From DATEOR01 sp963766725 (GTDB lineage Bacteria > Actinomycetota > Thermoleophilia > Gaiellales > Gaiellaceae): a stretch of 64,000 bases of DNA. Of this stretch, positions 17,262 through 26,290 are shown piece by piece. Below the pieces are notes generated by a model that saw nothing but the letters and a program-made list of their open reading frames with translations, was not told the origin of the DNA and did no database searches. The first letter of the stretch is position 1, and each line of letters starts with the position of its first letter. A program made the translations under genes and the position numbers. The DNA is taken from contig CAVYBK010000006.1 of NCBI GenBank assembly GCA_963766725.1, positions 62,001 to 126,000 on the forward strand. Direction: 5' to 3'.

Positions 17262-18413
17262 CTAGACCTCGATGAGGACGGCGTCGCCCCCGCCGCCGCC
17301 CGAGCAGATCGCGGCGAGGCCGAGCCCGCCGCCGTTTCGGCGCAGCTCGTGCACCATCGTCGCGAGGATGCGGGCGCCGGACGCGCCGATGGGATGGCCG
17401 AGGGCGACCGCGCCCCCGTTCACGTTGACGCGCTCCGGGTCGGCGCCGAGCAGCTCGGCCGAGTGGACGACCACGGAGGAGAAGGCCTCGTTCAGCTCGA
17501 CGCGCTCGACGTCGCCGATCGTCTTCCCCGCCTTGTCGAGCGCCTTCGTCCCAGCCTTCGCCGGCGTGCGCGCGAGGTAGGCGAACTCGTCGGCGACGTA
17601 GGCCTGGGCGACGATCGTGGCGAGCACCTCGAGCCCGTGCGCCTTCGCGTACTCGTCGCTCGTGATCACCAGGGCTCCCGCGCCGTCGTTGACCCCGGGC
17701 GCGTTCCCGGCCGTCGTCGTGCCCTCGGGGTCGAACACGGGCTTGAGGGACGAGAGCTTCTCGTAGGACGTCTCGCGCCGCGGCCCCTCGTCACGAGCCA
17801 CGTCGCCGACGGCGACGAGCTCGTCGTCGAAGAGGTGGTTGTCCATGGCGTGCACCGCGCGCTCGTGCGAGCGCAGCGCCCAGCGGTCCTGATCCTCGCG
17901 GGAGATGCCGAGCTCGCGCGAGACGAAGGACGCCTGCTCGACCATGTGCTTCTGGTCGAAGGTCGACGTCAGGCCGTCGTGGGTCATGAGGTCGATCAGC
18001 GTCCCGTCGCCGAGCCGGTAGCCGAAGCGCGCCTTCTTGAGGATGTAGGGCGCGTTCGTCATCGATTCCATGCCGCCGGCGACGATGACGCTGTGGTCGC
18101 CGGAGCGGATCATCTGGTCGGCGATCTGGACCGCGCGGATGCTCGAGGCGCAGACCTTGTTGATCGTGTCCGCGGGCACCTCGACAGGGAGACCGGCTCC
18201 GACGGCGGCCTGCCTCGCCGGCGCCTGGCCGGCGCCGCCCTGGAGCACCTGGCCCATCGTGACGTACTCGACATCGCCGTCGGGGACGCCCGCGCGGTCG
18301 AGAGCGGCGCGGATCGCGACGGCGCCGAGCTGCGGCGCTTCATAGTCCTTGAGGGCCCCTCCGAGCTTCCCGAAGGGCGTTCTCACCGCCGAAACGATGA
18401 CTGCGCGGGCCAT
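17262..18413 (-). CDS. Acetyl-CoA C-acetyltransferase (thiolase)
   Basis: The 383-residue thiolase carries all catalytic elements: Cys88 in INKVCASS (acyl acceptor), His340 in GHPIGASG and Cys370 in ICSGGGGG, plus GGMESMTN. The motif set and length fit the biosynthetic/degradative acetoacetyl-CoA thiolases. Only 16 nt separate its ATG from the upstream protease gene. A -10-like TACGCT ends 6 nt before the ATG and no Shine-Dalgarno is visible, so a leaderless transcript is possible. It would work with the 3-hydroxyacyl-CoA dehydrogenase encoded downstream. Confidence 0.92.
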   Translation of the reverse strand: MARAVIVSAVRTPFGKLGGALKDYEAPQLGAVAIRAALDRAGVPDGDVEYVTMGQVLQGGAGQAPARQAAVGAGLPVEVPADTINKVCASSIRAVQIADQMIRSGDHSVIVAGGMESMTNAPYILKKARFGYRLGDGTLIDLMTHDGLTSTFDQKHMVEQASFVSRELGISREDQDRWALRSHERAVHAMDNHLFDDELVAVGDVARDEGPRRETSYEKLSSLKPVFDPEGTTTAGNAPGVNDGAGALVITSDEYAKAHGLEVLATIVAQAYVADEFAYLARTPAKAGTKALDKAGKTIGDVERVELNEAFSSVVVHSAELLGADPERVNVNGGAVALGHPIGASGARILATMVHELRRNGGGLGLAAICSGGGGGDAVLIEV

Positions 18414-18429
18414 GAAAAGAGCGTACCTG

Positions 18430-19640
18430 TCAGGGAGTGGACTGCTCGCGCGCTCGCCAGGCGCGGGCCATCTCGATGCGCTGCAGCCCCGTCGGGTGCG
18501 TCTCCAGGAGGATGTACGACCAGGTCGGCGGGCTGGGATCGGCGTGCGCCGCGAACGTGAACCGCTTGAAAAGGCCCTCGGCGTCCTGCGGGTCCTGCGT
18601 GAGCGTGAGGGCGACCCAGTCGGCCTCGGCCTCCATATGGCGCGTGATCACGTTCTGCAGCGGCAGCGCGAGGGTCGAGAGCACGACGAGCGCGAGCAGG
18701 CCGAGCGGGACCGCCTCGGGATTCCGCATCCCGCCGCGCCTCCTGGTGATCCGCGAGATGAGGAACGCGCCGGGGATCGCGAAGAGCGCGTACCAGGCGA
18801 CGCCCTTGAAGATGTGCTTGCGCGCGTGGTGGCCGAGCTCGTGCGCGACCACGACCTGCTGCTCGTCGAGCGTGAACGGCCGGCGCAGGACGGTGCTCCA
18901 GAGGATCACGCGCCGGGTGGGCCCGAGGCCCACGGCCTCGGCGTTCGGCGCGGTCGTCTCGCCGCCGACGTCCTGCACCTTGATCGGGATGTCCTCGAGG
19001 CCGAGCTGTTGCTCGTAGGAGTTCGCCGACGCCTGGAGCGCCGGCCGGCGGAGCGGCTGCTGTCCAGGGATCAGGTACGGGAGGAGGAAGGCGAAGAGGG
19101 CCGCCAACGCGACGAACGCCGCCCCGCCCGGCAGCCACCACCAGTCGCCGATGACCTGGGCGATGCCGACCACGATGAGGATCGCAAGGCAGACGAAGAG
19201 GAACTCCGCGCCGAGGCCGAACCAGCCGTTCACGATCCACTCCTGGTACGAGGCCAGCGTGACGTCGTGGCGGCGCTGCCACCAGAGCTCGGCGAGCCCG
19301 AATGGAAGCTGGAGGAGCCAGACCAGCCCGAGGCCGAGCATGGCGAGAAGCATCCCGGTCCCGATCGGGCCGGCGGCGGACTCGCGCACGAACTTCGGGC
19401 CGATCCGCGCATAGACGGCGACCACGGCGATGACGACGACCTGAGCGAGGACGAAGTCCCAGCGCACGAAGCGCTCGTAGCTCTCGGCCTCGGAGAGCGT
19501 CGAGGTCGGGAAGAGCGACGTCTCCTCGACGTCCGGGAGCTTCGAGGCCGTCCGGGATGACGCTCTGCCAGAGGAAGTAGGCCGCGACGAGCCACCCGGC
19601 GAGCGCCGCCGCGAGCGCGACCCCGATCCCGACGCGCCTG
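18430..19640 (-). CDS. M48-family integral membrane metalloprotease (frameshifted N-terminus)
   Basis: This CAAX-protease/Ste24-like zinc protease has VVAHELGHHARKH with the zinc-binding HExxH, and EAEADWVAL downstream supplying the third ligand. Several membrane helices flank it. The main frame is open from about 19548 to 18430 and reads KLPDVEETSLFPTSTLSEAE before the first internal Met. The missing N-terminal helix (ARRVGIGVALAAALAGWLVAAYF-like, given here in part) lies in another frame upstream. Removing one G near 19548 joins them. No standard start codon is visible before that helix, only ATA at 19645, so the 5' end is uncertain. Confidence 0.75.
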
Positions 19641-19641
19641 G

Positions 19642-20262
19642 CTATGTGAACGCGGGCTCCGGCTCCGGCTCGAACTCGGGCGGCGGAGGCGCCGGTCGAG
19701 GCGGAGCGAACTCCCACGGCCCGCTGTACGGATAGACGTCGGTCAGGAGAAAGAAATACGCGTTCGTCTCGGCGCCATAGCGAAGGGCCCAGGCGCCCAC
19801 GTTCCGAAACCCGAGCGGCATGCGCCCGAGGAAGAGCCCGACGAACCACCCGAAGAACGCGACGAAGAAGAGCACCCCGTTCAGGGTGCCGCTGATCAAG
19901 AACGCGGGAAGTGCGAGGAACAGGCGCGCCAGCGTCTTCAGCCGGTGCTGGCGCTCGGGCCCGTCGATCTCGACCTCGATGGGATAGGTGCCCGGCGCGC
20001 CGACGAAGCCCGGAAAGGGGTTCGCGATCAGAAAGACGTACGCGTAGACATGGACGATGTACTGCACGTAGGCGGCGATGAAGCGGTGGAGCAGCCTCGG
20101 CGACCTTCCAATCGCCAGCGTCGCGAACCAGTTGACGATCGACGCGAAGAAGACGGCGATGCTCCACAGGACGAGCCAGAAGAGGTGCACGAGAAAGAGC
20201 AGGAGGCGGAAGAAGACCGTCAGGCGCGAGCGGCGCAGGTCGTCATCGACATTCAAGCGCAC
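19642..20262 (-). CDS. DUF4389 membrane protein, copy 2
   Basis: The 206-residue protein has the family pattern RSRLTVFFRLLLFLVHLFWL, SIVNWFATLAIGRSPRLLHRFI, AYVFLIANPFPGF and YPIEVEIDGPERQHR, and a Pro/Glu-rich C-tail. It is a paralog of the protein encoded directly upstream, whose gene it overlaps by 20 nt with a GTG start at 20262. The family's function is unknown. The tandem pair suggests duplication and perhaps a hetero-oligomer. Confidence 0.85.
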   Translation of the reverse strand: MRLNVDDDLRRSRLTVFFRLLLFLVHLFWLVLWSIAVFFASIVNWFATLAIGRSPRLLHRFIAAYVQYIVHVYAYVFLIANPFPGFVGAPGTYPIEVEIDGPERQHRLKTLARLFLALPAFLISGTLNGVLFFVAFFGWFVGLFLGRMPLGFRNVGAWALRYGAETNAYFFLLTDVYPYSGPWEFAPPRPAPPPPEFEPEPEPAFT

Positions 20263-21010
20263 CGGCCGCGGCTCCTCGGGCGACGTCGGCCGCCGGCTCC
20301 GCGGGGTCCGAGTTCGGATAGCGGTCCGTCAGGAGGAACAAGTAGCCCCAGGTCTGGGCCGCGTAGCGAAGCCCGTAAGCAAAGAGATCACGCATTCCGT
20401 GCGGCGCGCGCCCGCGCGCGAGGGCCGCGAACCAGACGAGGACCGAGAGCACGAAGAAACCCGACACGAAGGTGGCGCCGGACTCCCACGAGCTCGTGCT
20501 CGAGCTCTGATCGTCGTAGCTCGCGTTGTTGCCCCCGCCGCCCGGAGCGCCGACGAGGGTCCCCGCGATCGTCGCGGCCGGGATGACGAGCACGATGCGG
20601 AAGAGCGTCTTCCAGCGGTTCTGGCGCTCGGGTGGGTCGATCTCGACGTCGACCGGATAGCCCGGCTTGCCCGTGAAGCTCGGGTACGGATCGGCGGCGA
20701 AGAAGAAGTACGCGTGCAGATGCGTCGTGAAGCGGATGTACGAGGCGAAGAACTCGTGCAGGCTGAGCGGCGAGCGCCCCTTGATGAGCGTCAGGAACCA
20801 GTTGACGATCGCGGCGAAGAAGACGCCGATCGACCAGATGACGAGCCAGATCCAGAGCGGGATCGAGAGGAGGAGGCGGAAGCCCACGGTCAGCCGCGAG
20901 CGATGGAGGTCGTCCGTGACGACGACCCGGATCGGGTGCCGGTTCGGATCCGGCGGCTGGTCAGCCGGCTCCAGTGAAGGCGGTTCGATGGGCGGCGGCT
21001 CGAAGACCAT
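20243..21010 (-). CDS. DUF4389 membrane protein, copy 1
   Basis: The 255-residue protein shares with its neighbour RSRLTVGFRLLLSI, IVNWFLTLIKGRSPLSLHEF, AYFFFAADPYPSF and YPVDVEIDPPERQNR. It differs by a Pro-rich N-terminal extension (residues 1-25) and a Gly/Ser-rich insert near GAPGGGGNNASYDDQSSSTSS between two helices. It is the first gene of the pair and is divergent from the trp operon, whose promoter region begins 26 nt from its ATG. Function unknown. Confidence 0.85.
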   Translation of the reverse strand: MVFEPPPIEPPSLEPADQPPDPNRHPIRVVVTDDLHRSRLTVGFRLLLSIPLWIWLVIWSIGVFFAAIVNWFLTLIKGRSPLSLHEFFASYIRFTTHLHAYFFFAADPYPSFTGKPGYPVDVEIDPPERQNRWKTLFRIVLVIPAATIAGTLVGAPGGGGNNASYDDQSSSTSSWESGATFVSGFFVLSVLVWFAALARGRAPHGMRDLFAYGLRYAAQTWGYLFLLTDRYPNSDPAEPAADVARGAAAGALECR

Positions 21011-21035
21011 TCGGCCCGCATTAATGCCAGAGCAG

Positions 21036-21065
21036 TTGACGGCCCCCGGACCCGTGTCCTACCCT
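21036..21065 (+). promoter_or_regulatory. Candidate trp operon promoter
   Basis: TTGACG (21036-21041), an 18-nt spacer and TACCCT (21060-21065) make a good sigma-70-type promoter. The predicted start of transcription falls at about 21072-21074, on or next to the ATG of the leader peptide, so the leader would be translated from an almost leaderless mRNA. Confidence 0.65.
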
Positions 21066-21073
21066 CTGAGGAC

Positions 21074-21136
21074 ATGACTCCCGTCCGCACCTGGTGGGCC
21101 TGGCGCCGTGAGCGGAGCGGGAGCGACGCCTGCTGA
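21074..21136 (+). CDS. trpL: trp leader peptide (20 residues, Trp-Trp-Ala-Trp)
   Basis: The short frame encodes MTPVRTWWAWRRERSGSDAC, with three Trp codons within four positions (residues 7, 8 and 10), then a stop at 21134-21136. It lies 61 nt upstream of trpE and just before an intrinsic-terminator-like hairpin. This is the classical arrangement for ribosome-mediated attenuation: scarce charged tRNA-Trp would stall the ribosome at the Trp cluster and change folding of the downstream RNA. GAGG at 21067-21070 could be a Shine-Dalgarno if transcription starts earlier than predicted. Confidence 0.82.
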   Translation: MTPVRTWWAWRRERSGSDAC

Positions 21137-21164
21137 AGAAGGGTCGACATCCCCGTTCCGCTCG

Positions 21165-21190
21165 AAGACCTTCCCTCGGAGGGTCTTTTT
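21165..21190 (+). terminator. trp attenuator hairpin
   Basis: AAGACC-T-TCC pairs with GGA-G-GGTCTT (21165-21174 with 21178-21187, one T-G wobble, CTC loop) and runs into five T residues, a convincing intrinsic terminator located before trpE. GGTC at 21142-21145 can pair instead with GACC at 21167-21170, extended by GA/TC, which offers an antiterminator. The 3' arm contains GGAGGG, the only Shine-Dalgarno-like sequence near the trpE start, so the hairpin may also block translation. Confidence 0.78.
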
Positions 21191-21197
21191 GGTTGCC

Positions 21198-22433
21198 ATG
21201 ACGATCGCTAGCGACATCCACGCAGACCTCATCACCCCGCTCGGGGCCTACCTCCGGCTGGCCGCCGAAGGCGGCGCGGCCTTCCTGCTCGAATCCGTCG
21301 AGAAGGGCCGCCTCGGGCGCTACAGCCTCGTCGGGCGCGGGACGCGGATCGTGGACTTCGCCGCCGCGGAGAGCGCGCTCGCCGCCGGGAGCCCGGTGGT
21401 CGGCTACCTCGCCTACGACCACGTCGCGGAGCTCGAGCCGACAGTGCCGCTCCCGGACGACGGCGCCGGCCTTCCGGAGAGCCGCTTCGTCGTCGCCGAC
21501 ACCCTCGTCCGCTTCGACCATGCCGCGAGCGTCGCCGAGGTCCTCCACGGCGACCGGGACGCCGTCGCCGCGCTGCTCTCGGGGGAGCGGAGCGAGCCGA
21601 AGCCCGGAGCTGCGACGCACGGCGAGACGACCCGGCACCCCGAGAAGGACGACTACGAGCGGAGCGTTCGCCGCGCGAAGGAATACATCCGCGAGGGCGA
21701 CGCGTTCCAGATAGTGGTCTCACAACGGGCGGAGCGACCGACGGACGTCTCTGCCCTCGCGCTCTACCGGTCGCTCCGCCGCATCAACCCCTCGCCGTAC
21801 CACTTCCTGCTCGACCTCGACGGCATCGCGCTCGTCGGCTCCTCCCCCGAGACACTCGTGAAGCTGGAGGGGACGCGGGCGAGCCTGAACCCGATCGCCG
21901 GGACGACCGGCCCCGGCGAGGGCGAGGCCGAGGAGCTTCTCGCCTCCGAGAAGGACCGGGCCGAGCACATCATGCTCGTCGACCTCGGCCGCAACGACCT
22001 CTCGCGGGTGTGCAAGCCGGGCACGGTCCGCGTCGGCAAGTTCCTCGAGCCCGAGCGCTACTCGCACGTCACGCATCTCGTCTCCGAGGTCGCCGGCGAG
22101 CTCCTCCCCGAGACCGGCCCGTTCGACCTCTTGCGCGCCTGCTTCCCCGCGGGCACCGTGTCGGGGGCGCCGAAGGTGCGGGCGATGCAGATCATCTCCG
22201 AGCTCGAGGGTTACCGCCGCGGCCCGTACGCGGGCGCGGTCGGCTACGCGCTCCCCGGCGGCTCCTTCGACACCTGCATCGCGATCCGCACGGTCGTGCT
22301 CGAGGGCGGGCTCGCGCGACTGCAGGCAGGCGCGGGCATCGTCGCCGACTCGGACCCGGCGGCCGAGCACGAGGAGTGCCTGCGCAAGCTCGCCGCGCTC
22401 GAGGCGGCGCTCGAGGAGGCGGAGGGCGCGTGA
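21198..22433 (+). CDS. trpE: Anthranilate synthase component I
   Basis: TrpE makes anthranilate from chorismate with ammonia from TrpG. The 411-residue protein has the N-terminal domain with FLLESVEKGRLGRYSLVG (Trp-binding ESVE region) and the chorismate domain with NPSPYHFLLDL, GSSPETLVKLEG, PIAGTTGPGEGE, HIMLVDLGRNDLSRV and FPAGTVSGAPKVRAM. It is shorter than many TrpE proteins (about 490-520), through a compact N-terminal domain. ATG at 21198 is 14 nt from GGAGGG; an in-frame TTG at 21189 is only 5 nt away and could be the true start. First structural gene of the operon. Confidence 0.95.
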   Translation: MTIASDIHADLITPLGAYLRLAAEGGAAFLLESVEKGRLGRYSLVGRGTRIVDFAAAESALAAGSPVVGYLAYDHVAELEPTVPLPDDGAGLPESRFVVADTLVRFDHAASVAEVLHGDRDAVAALLSGERSEPKPGAATHGETTRHPEKDDYERSVRRAKEYIREGDAFQIVVSQRAERPTDVSALALYRSLRRINPSPYHFLLDLDGIALVGSSPETLVKLEGTRASLNPIAGTTGPGEGEAEELLASEKDRAEHIMLVDLGRNDLSRVCKPGTVRVGKFLEPERYSHVTHLVSEVAGELLPETGPFDLLRACFPAGTVSGAPKVRAMQIISELEGYRRGPYAGAVGYALPGGSFDTCIAIRTVVLEGGLARLQAGAGIVADSDPAAEHEECLRKLAALEAALEEAEGA

Positions 22434-22993
22434 TCCTCCTCATCGACAACTACGACTCGTTCACGTACAACCTCGCGCACCTCTTCCAGGAGCTCGGCGC
22501 CGAGGTGGCCGTCGTCCGCAACGACAAGATCGACGCCGACGCGGCGGAGAAGCTCCAGCCGAGCCACCTGGTCATCTCTCCGGGGCCCGGCCGGCCGGCC
22601 GACGCGGGCGCCAGCCTGGAGATCGTCCGCAGGCTGGGCGAGCGCGTGCCGACCCTCGGCGTATGCCTCGGCCACCAGGCGATCGTGGAGGCCTACGGCG
22701 GAGAGGTCGGCCAGGCCAAGCGCCTGATGCATGGGAAGGCGAGCCCGGTCGCCCACGACGGCCAAGGTCTCTTCGCGGGCCTGCCCGATCCACTCGAGAG
22801 CGGCCGCTACCACTCGCTCGCCGCGACGCGCGTCCCCGAGTCCCTCGAGGTCTGCGCGACCACGGAGGACGGCGAAGTGATGGCGGTCCGGCACCGCGAG
22901 CTCCCGGTCGTCGGCATCCAGTTCCACCCGGAGTCGGTGCTCACGCCCGACGGCCCGGCTCTCGCGAAGAACTTCCTGGAGGGGAAGCGATGA
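22430..22993 (+). CDS. trpG: Anthranilate synthase component II (glutamine amidotransferase)
   Basis: The 187-residue class I amidotransferase has the nucleophile Cys79 in LGVCLGHQ and His166/Glu168 in FHPES, and begins with ILLIDNYDSFTYNL. The GTG start overlaps the trpE stop (GTGA). It supplies ammonia to TrpE; a shared role as PabA in folate synthesis is possible because no second copy is visible. Confidence 0.94.
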   Translation: MILLIDNYDSFTYNLAHLFQELGAEVAVVRNDKIDADAAEKLQPSHLVISPGPGRPADAGASLEIVRRLGERVPTLGVCLGHQAIVEAYGGEVGQAKRLMHGKASPVAHDGQGLFAGLPDPLESGRYHSLAATRVPESLEVCATTEDGEVMAVRHRELPVVGIQFHPESVLTPDGPALAKNFLEGKR

Positions 22994-24018
22994 CGATCCA
23001 GGAAGGTCTCGCGCGGCTCCTCGACGGGCACGATCTGAGCCGGGACGAGGCGCGCGCCGTGATGGGCGAGATCATGAGCGGCTCGGCCACCCCTGCGCAG
23101 ATCGGCGGATTCCTCATCGCACTTCGCCTCAAGGGCGAGACCGCCGACGAGATCGCCGGCTGCGCCGAGGCCATGCGGGAGCACGTGCTCTCGGTCAAGC
23201 CGAAGCGCGACGACCTCGTCGACACGGCGGGGACGGGCGGCGACGGCGCCGGCACCTTCAACATCTCGACGGCGGCGGCCCTCGTGGCGGCGGCCGCAGG
23301 AGCCGGCGTGGCGAAGCACGGCAACCGCGCAGTGTCGTCTTCGTCGGGCTCGGCCGACGTCCTCGAGGCGCTCGGCTTCGACCTCGAGCAGCCGGCCGAG
23401 CGAATCGAGCGCTCGATCGACGAGCTCGGGTTCGGCTTCCTCTTCGCCCCCTCCCACCACCCCGCGATGCGCCACGCCGCCCCGGTGCGGCGCGAGCTCG
23501 CGGCCCGCACGGTGTTCAACGTGCTCGGCCCGCTCACGAATCCGGCGGGCGCGCGGGCGCAGGTGGTCGGCGTCTACGCGCCGGAGCTCGTGCCCACGAT
23601 CGCCGAGGTGCTCGCCCAGCTCGGCTCCCGCCGCGCGTTCGTCGTCCACGGAGCGGGCGGAGTGGACGAGCTTTCGCCAATCGGCCCGAACCTCGTCTAC
23701 GAGGTCGCCGACGGGAAGGTGCGACAGCGCGAGATCGACCCGCTCGACTTCGGAGTTCCGCGCTGCAAGCCAGGCGAGCTCGCCGGCGGCTCCCCGGAGG
23801 AGAACGCTGCGGCGATCCGCGAGATCTTCGCCGGCGCCAAGGGCGCGAAGCGCGAGGCCGTCCTCCTCAACGCGGGCGGCGCGGTCGCGGCCGGCGGCCA
23901 CGCGGAGGACCTCGCCGAGGGATACGCGATCGCCCAGAAGGCGCTCGACTCGGGAGCGGCGGCGGAGCGGCTCGAGCAGCTCGTCGCGTTCTCGCAGGAG
24001 AAGGAGGTCGTCGCCTGA
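22990..24018 (+). CDS. trpD: Anthranilate phosphoribosyltransferase
   Basis: The 342-residue enzyme transfers phosphoribose from PRPP to anthranilate. Visible motifs: DTAGTGGDGAGTFNIST (PRPP binding, about residues 77-93), KHGNRAVSSSSGSADVLEALG, HPAMRHAAPVRRELA and FNVLGPLTNPAGA. ATG overlaps the trpG stop (ATGA), and its own stop overlaps the next ATG by one base (TGATG). Confidence 0.95.
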   Translation: MTIQEGLARLLDGHDLSRDEARAVMGEIMSGSATPAQIGGFLIALRLKGETADEIAGCAEAMREHVLSVKPKRDDLVDTAGTGGDGAGTFNISTAAALVAAAAGAGVAKHGNRAVSSSSGSADVLEALGFDLEQPAERIERSIDELGFGFLFAPSHHPAMRHAAPVRRELAARTVFNVLGPLTNPAGARAQVVGVYAPELVPTIAEVLAQLGSRRAFVVHGAGGVDELSPIGPNLVYEVADGKVRQREIDPLDFGVPRCKPGELAGGSPEENAAAIREIFAGAKGAKREAVLLNAGGAVAAGGHAEDLAEGYAIAQKALDSGAAAERLEQLVAFSQEKEVVA

Positions 24019-25169
24019 TGGGCCGCTTCCGCGACGCCCTCTCGCAGCCTGGCCTCGGCGCTATCGCCGAGGTGAAGCGCCGCTCGCCGTCGGCGGGCGA
24101 TCTCCGGCCCGATGCCGATCCCGCCGAGCTCGCGGCCGCCTTCGAAGCGGCGGGCGCCTCGGCAGTCTCCATCCTCGTGGACGAGCGCTTCGCGGGCACC
24201 TGGGACGACCTGCGCGCCGCGCGCGCGGTCGCCTCCCTCCCGCTCCTCGCCAAAGGGTTCTTCTCGACGAGGGAGCACCTCGAGACGGCGAAGACGAGCG
24301 GCGCCGACGCGGTTCTCCTCCTGCTCCGCGACCTCGACGATGCGCAGGTGCGCGAGCTGATGGGCGTCGCCGGCGAGCTTGGCCTGGACACCCTCGTCGA
24401 GGCGCACGACGCCGAGGAGCTCGCGCGCGCGACGGCGCTCGACGCACCCGTGATCGGTCTCAACGCCCGCGACCTCGGCACATTCGAGATCGACCGCCGC
24501 GAACAGCTCGAACTCGTCGCCGCCGCTCCGCGCGACCGGATCGTCGTCGCCGAGAGCGGCATCCTCAACCGCGCCCACGGAGCCGCCGCCGAGCTCGCCG
24601 GTGCCGACGCCGTGCTGGTCGGCTCGGCGCTCATGCGCGCGCCGGACCCGGCCGCGACGCTGGCCGACCTGCTGCGGCGGCCGTATGTGAAGGTCTGCGG
24701 CCTGACGCGCGAGGAGGACGTCGCCGTCGCCGCCGAGGCGGGCGCCGACTTCGCGGGCTTCGTCCTCGCGGAGAGCCCCCGTCGCGCCGCCGCGCCGCTT
24801 CCCGTGCCCGAGACAATGCTGTCCGTCGGCGTCTTCGTCGGCGAGACAGAGGAGGTCGGCACCGATCTCGCCCAGCTCTACGCGCAGGAGAACGGCCACC
24901 GCGCGCGCGACGGCGTCCTCCTCCGCGGGGACGAGGTGGTCGCGCACGTGAAGGACCTGCCGTGGCTCGAGGAGGACGACGGCCACTGGAAGCAGGCGGC
25001 GCGCGCCGAGGGCCGCGTCCTGCTCGCCGGCGGCCTCGGCCCGGAGAACGTCCGCGCGGCGATCGAGGCGGTCGATCCGTGGTGCGTGGACGCGAGCCGC
25101 AGCCTCGAGGCCTCCCCGGGGATCAAGGACCACGACCGCGTGCGCGCATTCGTGGAGGCCGCCAGGTGA
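24018..25169 (+). CDS. trpCF: Fused indole-3-glycerol-phosphate synthase / phosphoribosylanthranilate isomerase
   Basis: One 383-residue protein carries two consecutive pathway steps. Residues 1-220 are the synthase: AEVKRRSPSAG with Lys20, LLAKGFF, ALLLLLRDL-like segment, LVEAHD, IGLNARDL and VVAESGI. Residues 222-383 are the isomerase: YVKVCGLTREED with catalytic Cys227, then FVLAESPRR, LLAGGLGPENV and a DAS motif near the end. The isomerase half is compact. Many actinobacteria lack trpF and use PriA instead, so a genuine TrpF domain fused to TrpC is noteworthy. There is no stop or frame change at the junction. Confidence 0.93.
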   Translation: MGRFRDALSQPGLGAIAEVKRRSPSAGDLRPDADPAELAAAFEAAGASAVSILVDERFAGTWDDLRAARAVASLPLLAKGFFSTREHLETAKTSGADAVLLLLRDLDDAQVRELMGVAGELGLDTLVEAHDAEELARATALDAPVIGLNARDLGTFEIDRREQLELVAAAPRDRIVVAESGILNRAHGAAAELAGADAVLVGSALMRAPDPAATLADLLRRPYVKVCGLTREEDVAVAAEAGADFAGFVLAESPRRAAAPLPVPETMLSVGVFVGETEEVGTDLAQLYAQENGHRARDGVLLRGDEVVAHVKDLPWLEEDDGHWKQAARAEGRVLLAGGLGPENVRAAIEAVDPWCVDASRSLEASPGIKDHDRVRAFVEAAR

Positions 25170-26290
25170 CTTCCGTGGACACCGGCTACTTCGGCCCGTA
25201 CGGTGGCCGCTACGTCCCCGAGACGCTCGTCCCGGCGCTCGACGAGCTCGAGCGCGGCTGGCGGGAGATCAAGGACGATCCCGGCTTCGCCCTCGAGCTC
25301 GAAGGGCTGCAGCGCGACTACGTCGGCCGCCCGACACCGCTCTACCGCACCGAGCGGCTCGCCGAGGGGAAGTCCGTCTACCTGAAGCGCGAGGACCTCT
25401 GCCACACCGGCGCCCACAAGATCAACAACGCGCTCGGCCAGGCCCTCATCGCGCGCCGACTCGGCAAGCAGCGAATCGTCGCCGAGACCGGCGCGGGCCA
25501 GCACGGCGTGGCGGCGGCCACCGTCTGCGCACGCTTCGGGCTCGACTGCGTCGTCTACATGGGCTCCGAGGACATGGCGCGCCAGGCGCCCAACGTCGAG
25601 CGCATGCGCCTCCTCGGCGCGGAGGTGAGCCCGGTCGAGTTCGGCACGCGCACGCTCAAGGAGGCGACGAGCGAGGCGATTCGGGACTGGATCACGAACG
25701 TCGAGACGACCCACTACATGATCGGCTCCTGCGTGGGCCCGCACCCGTACCCGGAGCTCGTCGGCGAGCTCCAGGCCGTGATCGGGCGCGAGGCCCGTGC
25801 ACAGATCCTCGCTACCGAGGGCCGGCTCCCCGACGCGGTCGTCGCCTGCGTGGGCGGAGGCTCGAACGCCATCGGCCTCTTCGCCGGCTTCGTGGACGAC
25901 GCCGACGTGCGCCTGATCGGAGTCGAGGCGGCCGGAGCGGCGAGCCTCGGCACCGGCCGGGCCGGTGTCCTCCACGGCGCCCGCTCCTCCCTCCTCGCCG
26001 ACGAGGACGGGCAGATCGCCGACGCGCATTCGATCTCGGCCGGGCTCGACTACCCGGGCGTCGGCCCCGAGCACGCCTTCCTCCGGGACTCCGGCCGCGC
26101 CGAATACGTGCCGGCTACCGACGAGGAGGCGCTCGCCGCGTTCCACCTCCTCGCCGAGCGGGAGGGGATCATCCCCGCGCTCGAGCCGGCGCACGCACTT
26201 GCCCGGGCCCTCGAGCTCGACGCCGAGCTGATCCTCGTCGGCCTGTCCGGCCGCGGCGACAAGGACCTCGCCACCGTGCTCTCCCGATGA
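25166..26290 (+). CDS. trpB: Tryptophan synthase beta subunit
   Basis: The 374-residue PLP enzyme joins indole and serine. The Schiff-base Lys85 is in GAHKINNALGQ; AETGAGQHG, GSCVGPHPYP, CVGGGSNAIG and HSISAGLDYPGVGPEH are all intact, which places it in the normal TrpB1 class. The GTG start at 25166 overlaps the trpCF stop (GTGA). Confidence 0.96.
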   Translation: MTSVDTGYFGPYGGRYVPETLVPALDELERGWREIKDDPGFALELEGLQRDYVGRPTPLYRTERLAEGKSVYLKREDLCHTGAHKINNALGQALIARRLGKQRIVAETGAGQHGVAAATVCARFGLDCVVYMGSEDMARQAPNVERMRLLGAEVSPVEFGTRTLKEATSEAIRDWITNVETTHYMIGSCVGPHPYPELVGELQAVIGREARAQILATEGRLPDAVVACVGGGSNAIGLFAGFVDDADVRLIGVEAAGAASLGTGRAGVLHGARSSLLADEDGQIADAHSISAGLDYPGVGPEHAFLRDSGRAEYVPATDEEALAAFHLLAEREGIIPALEPAHALARALELDAELILVGLSGRGDKDLATVLSR

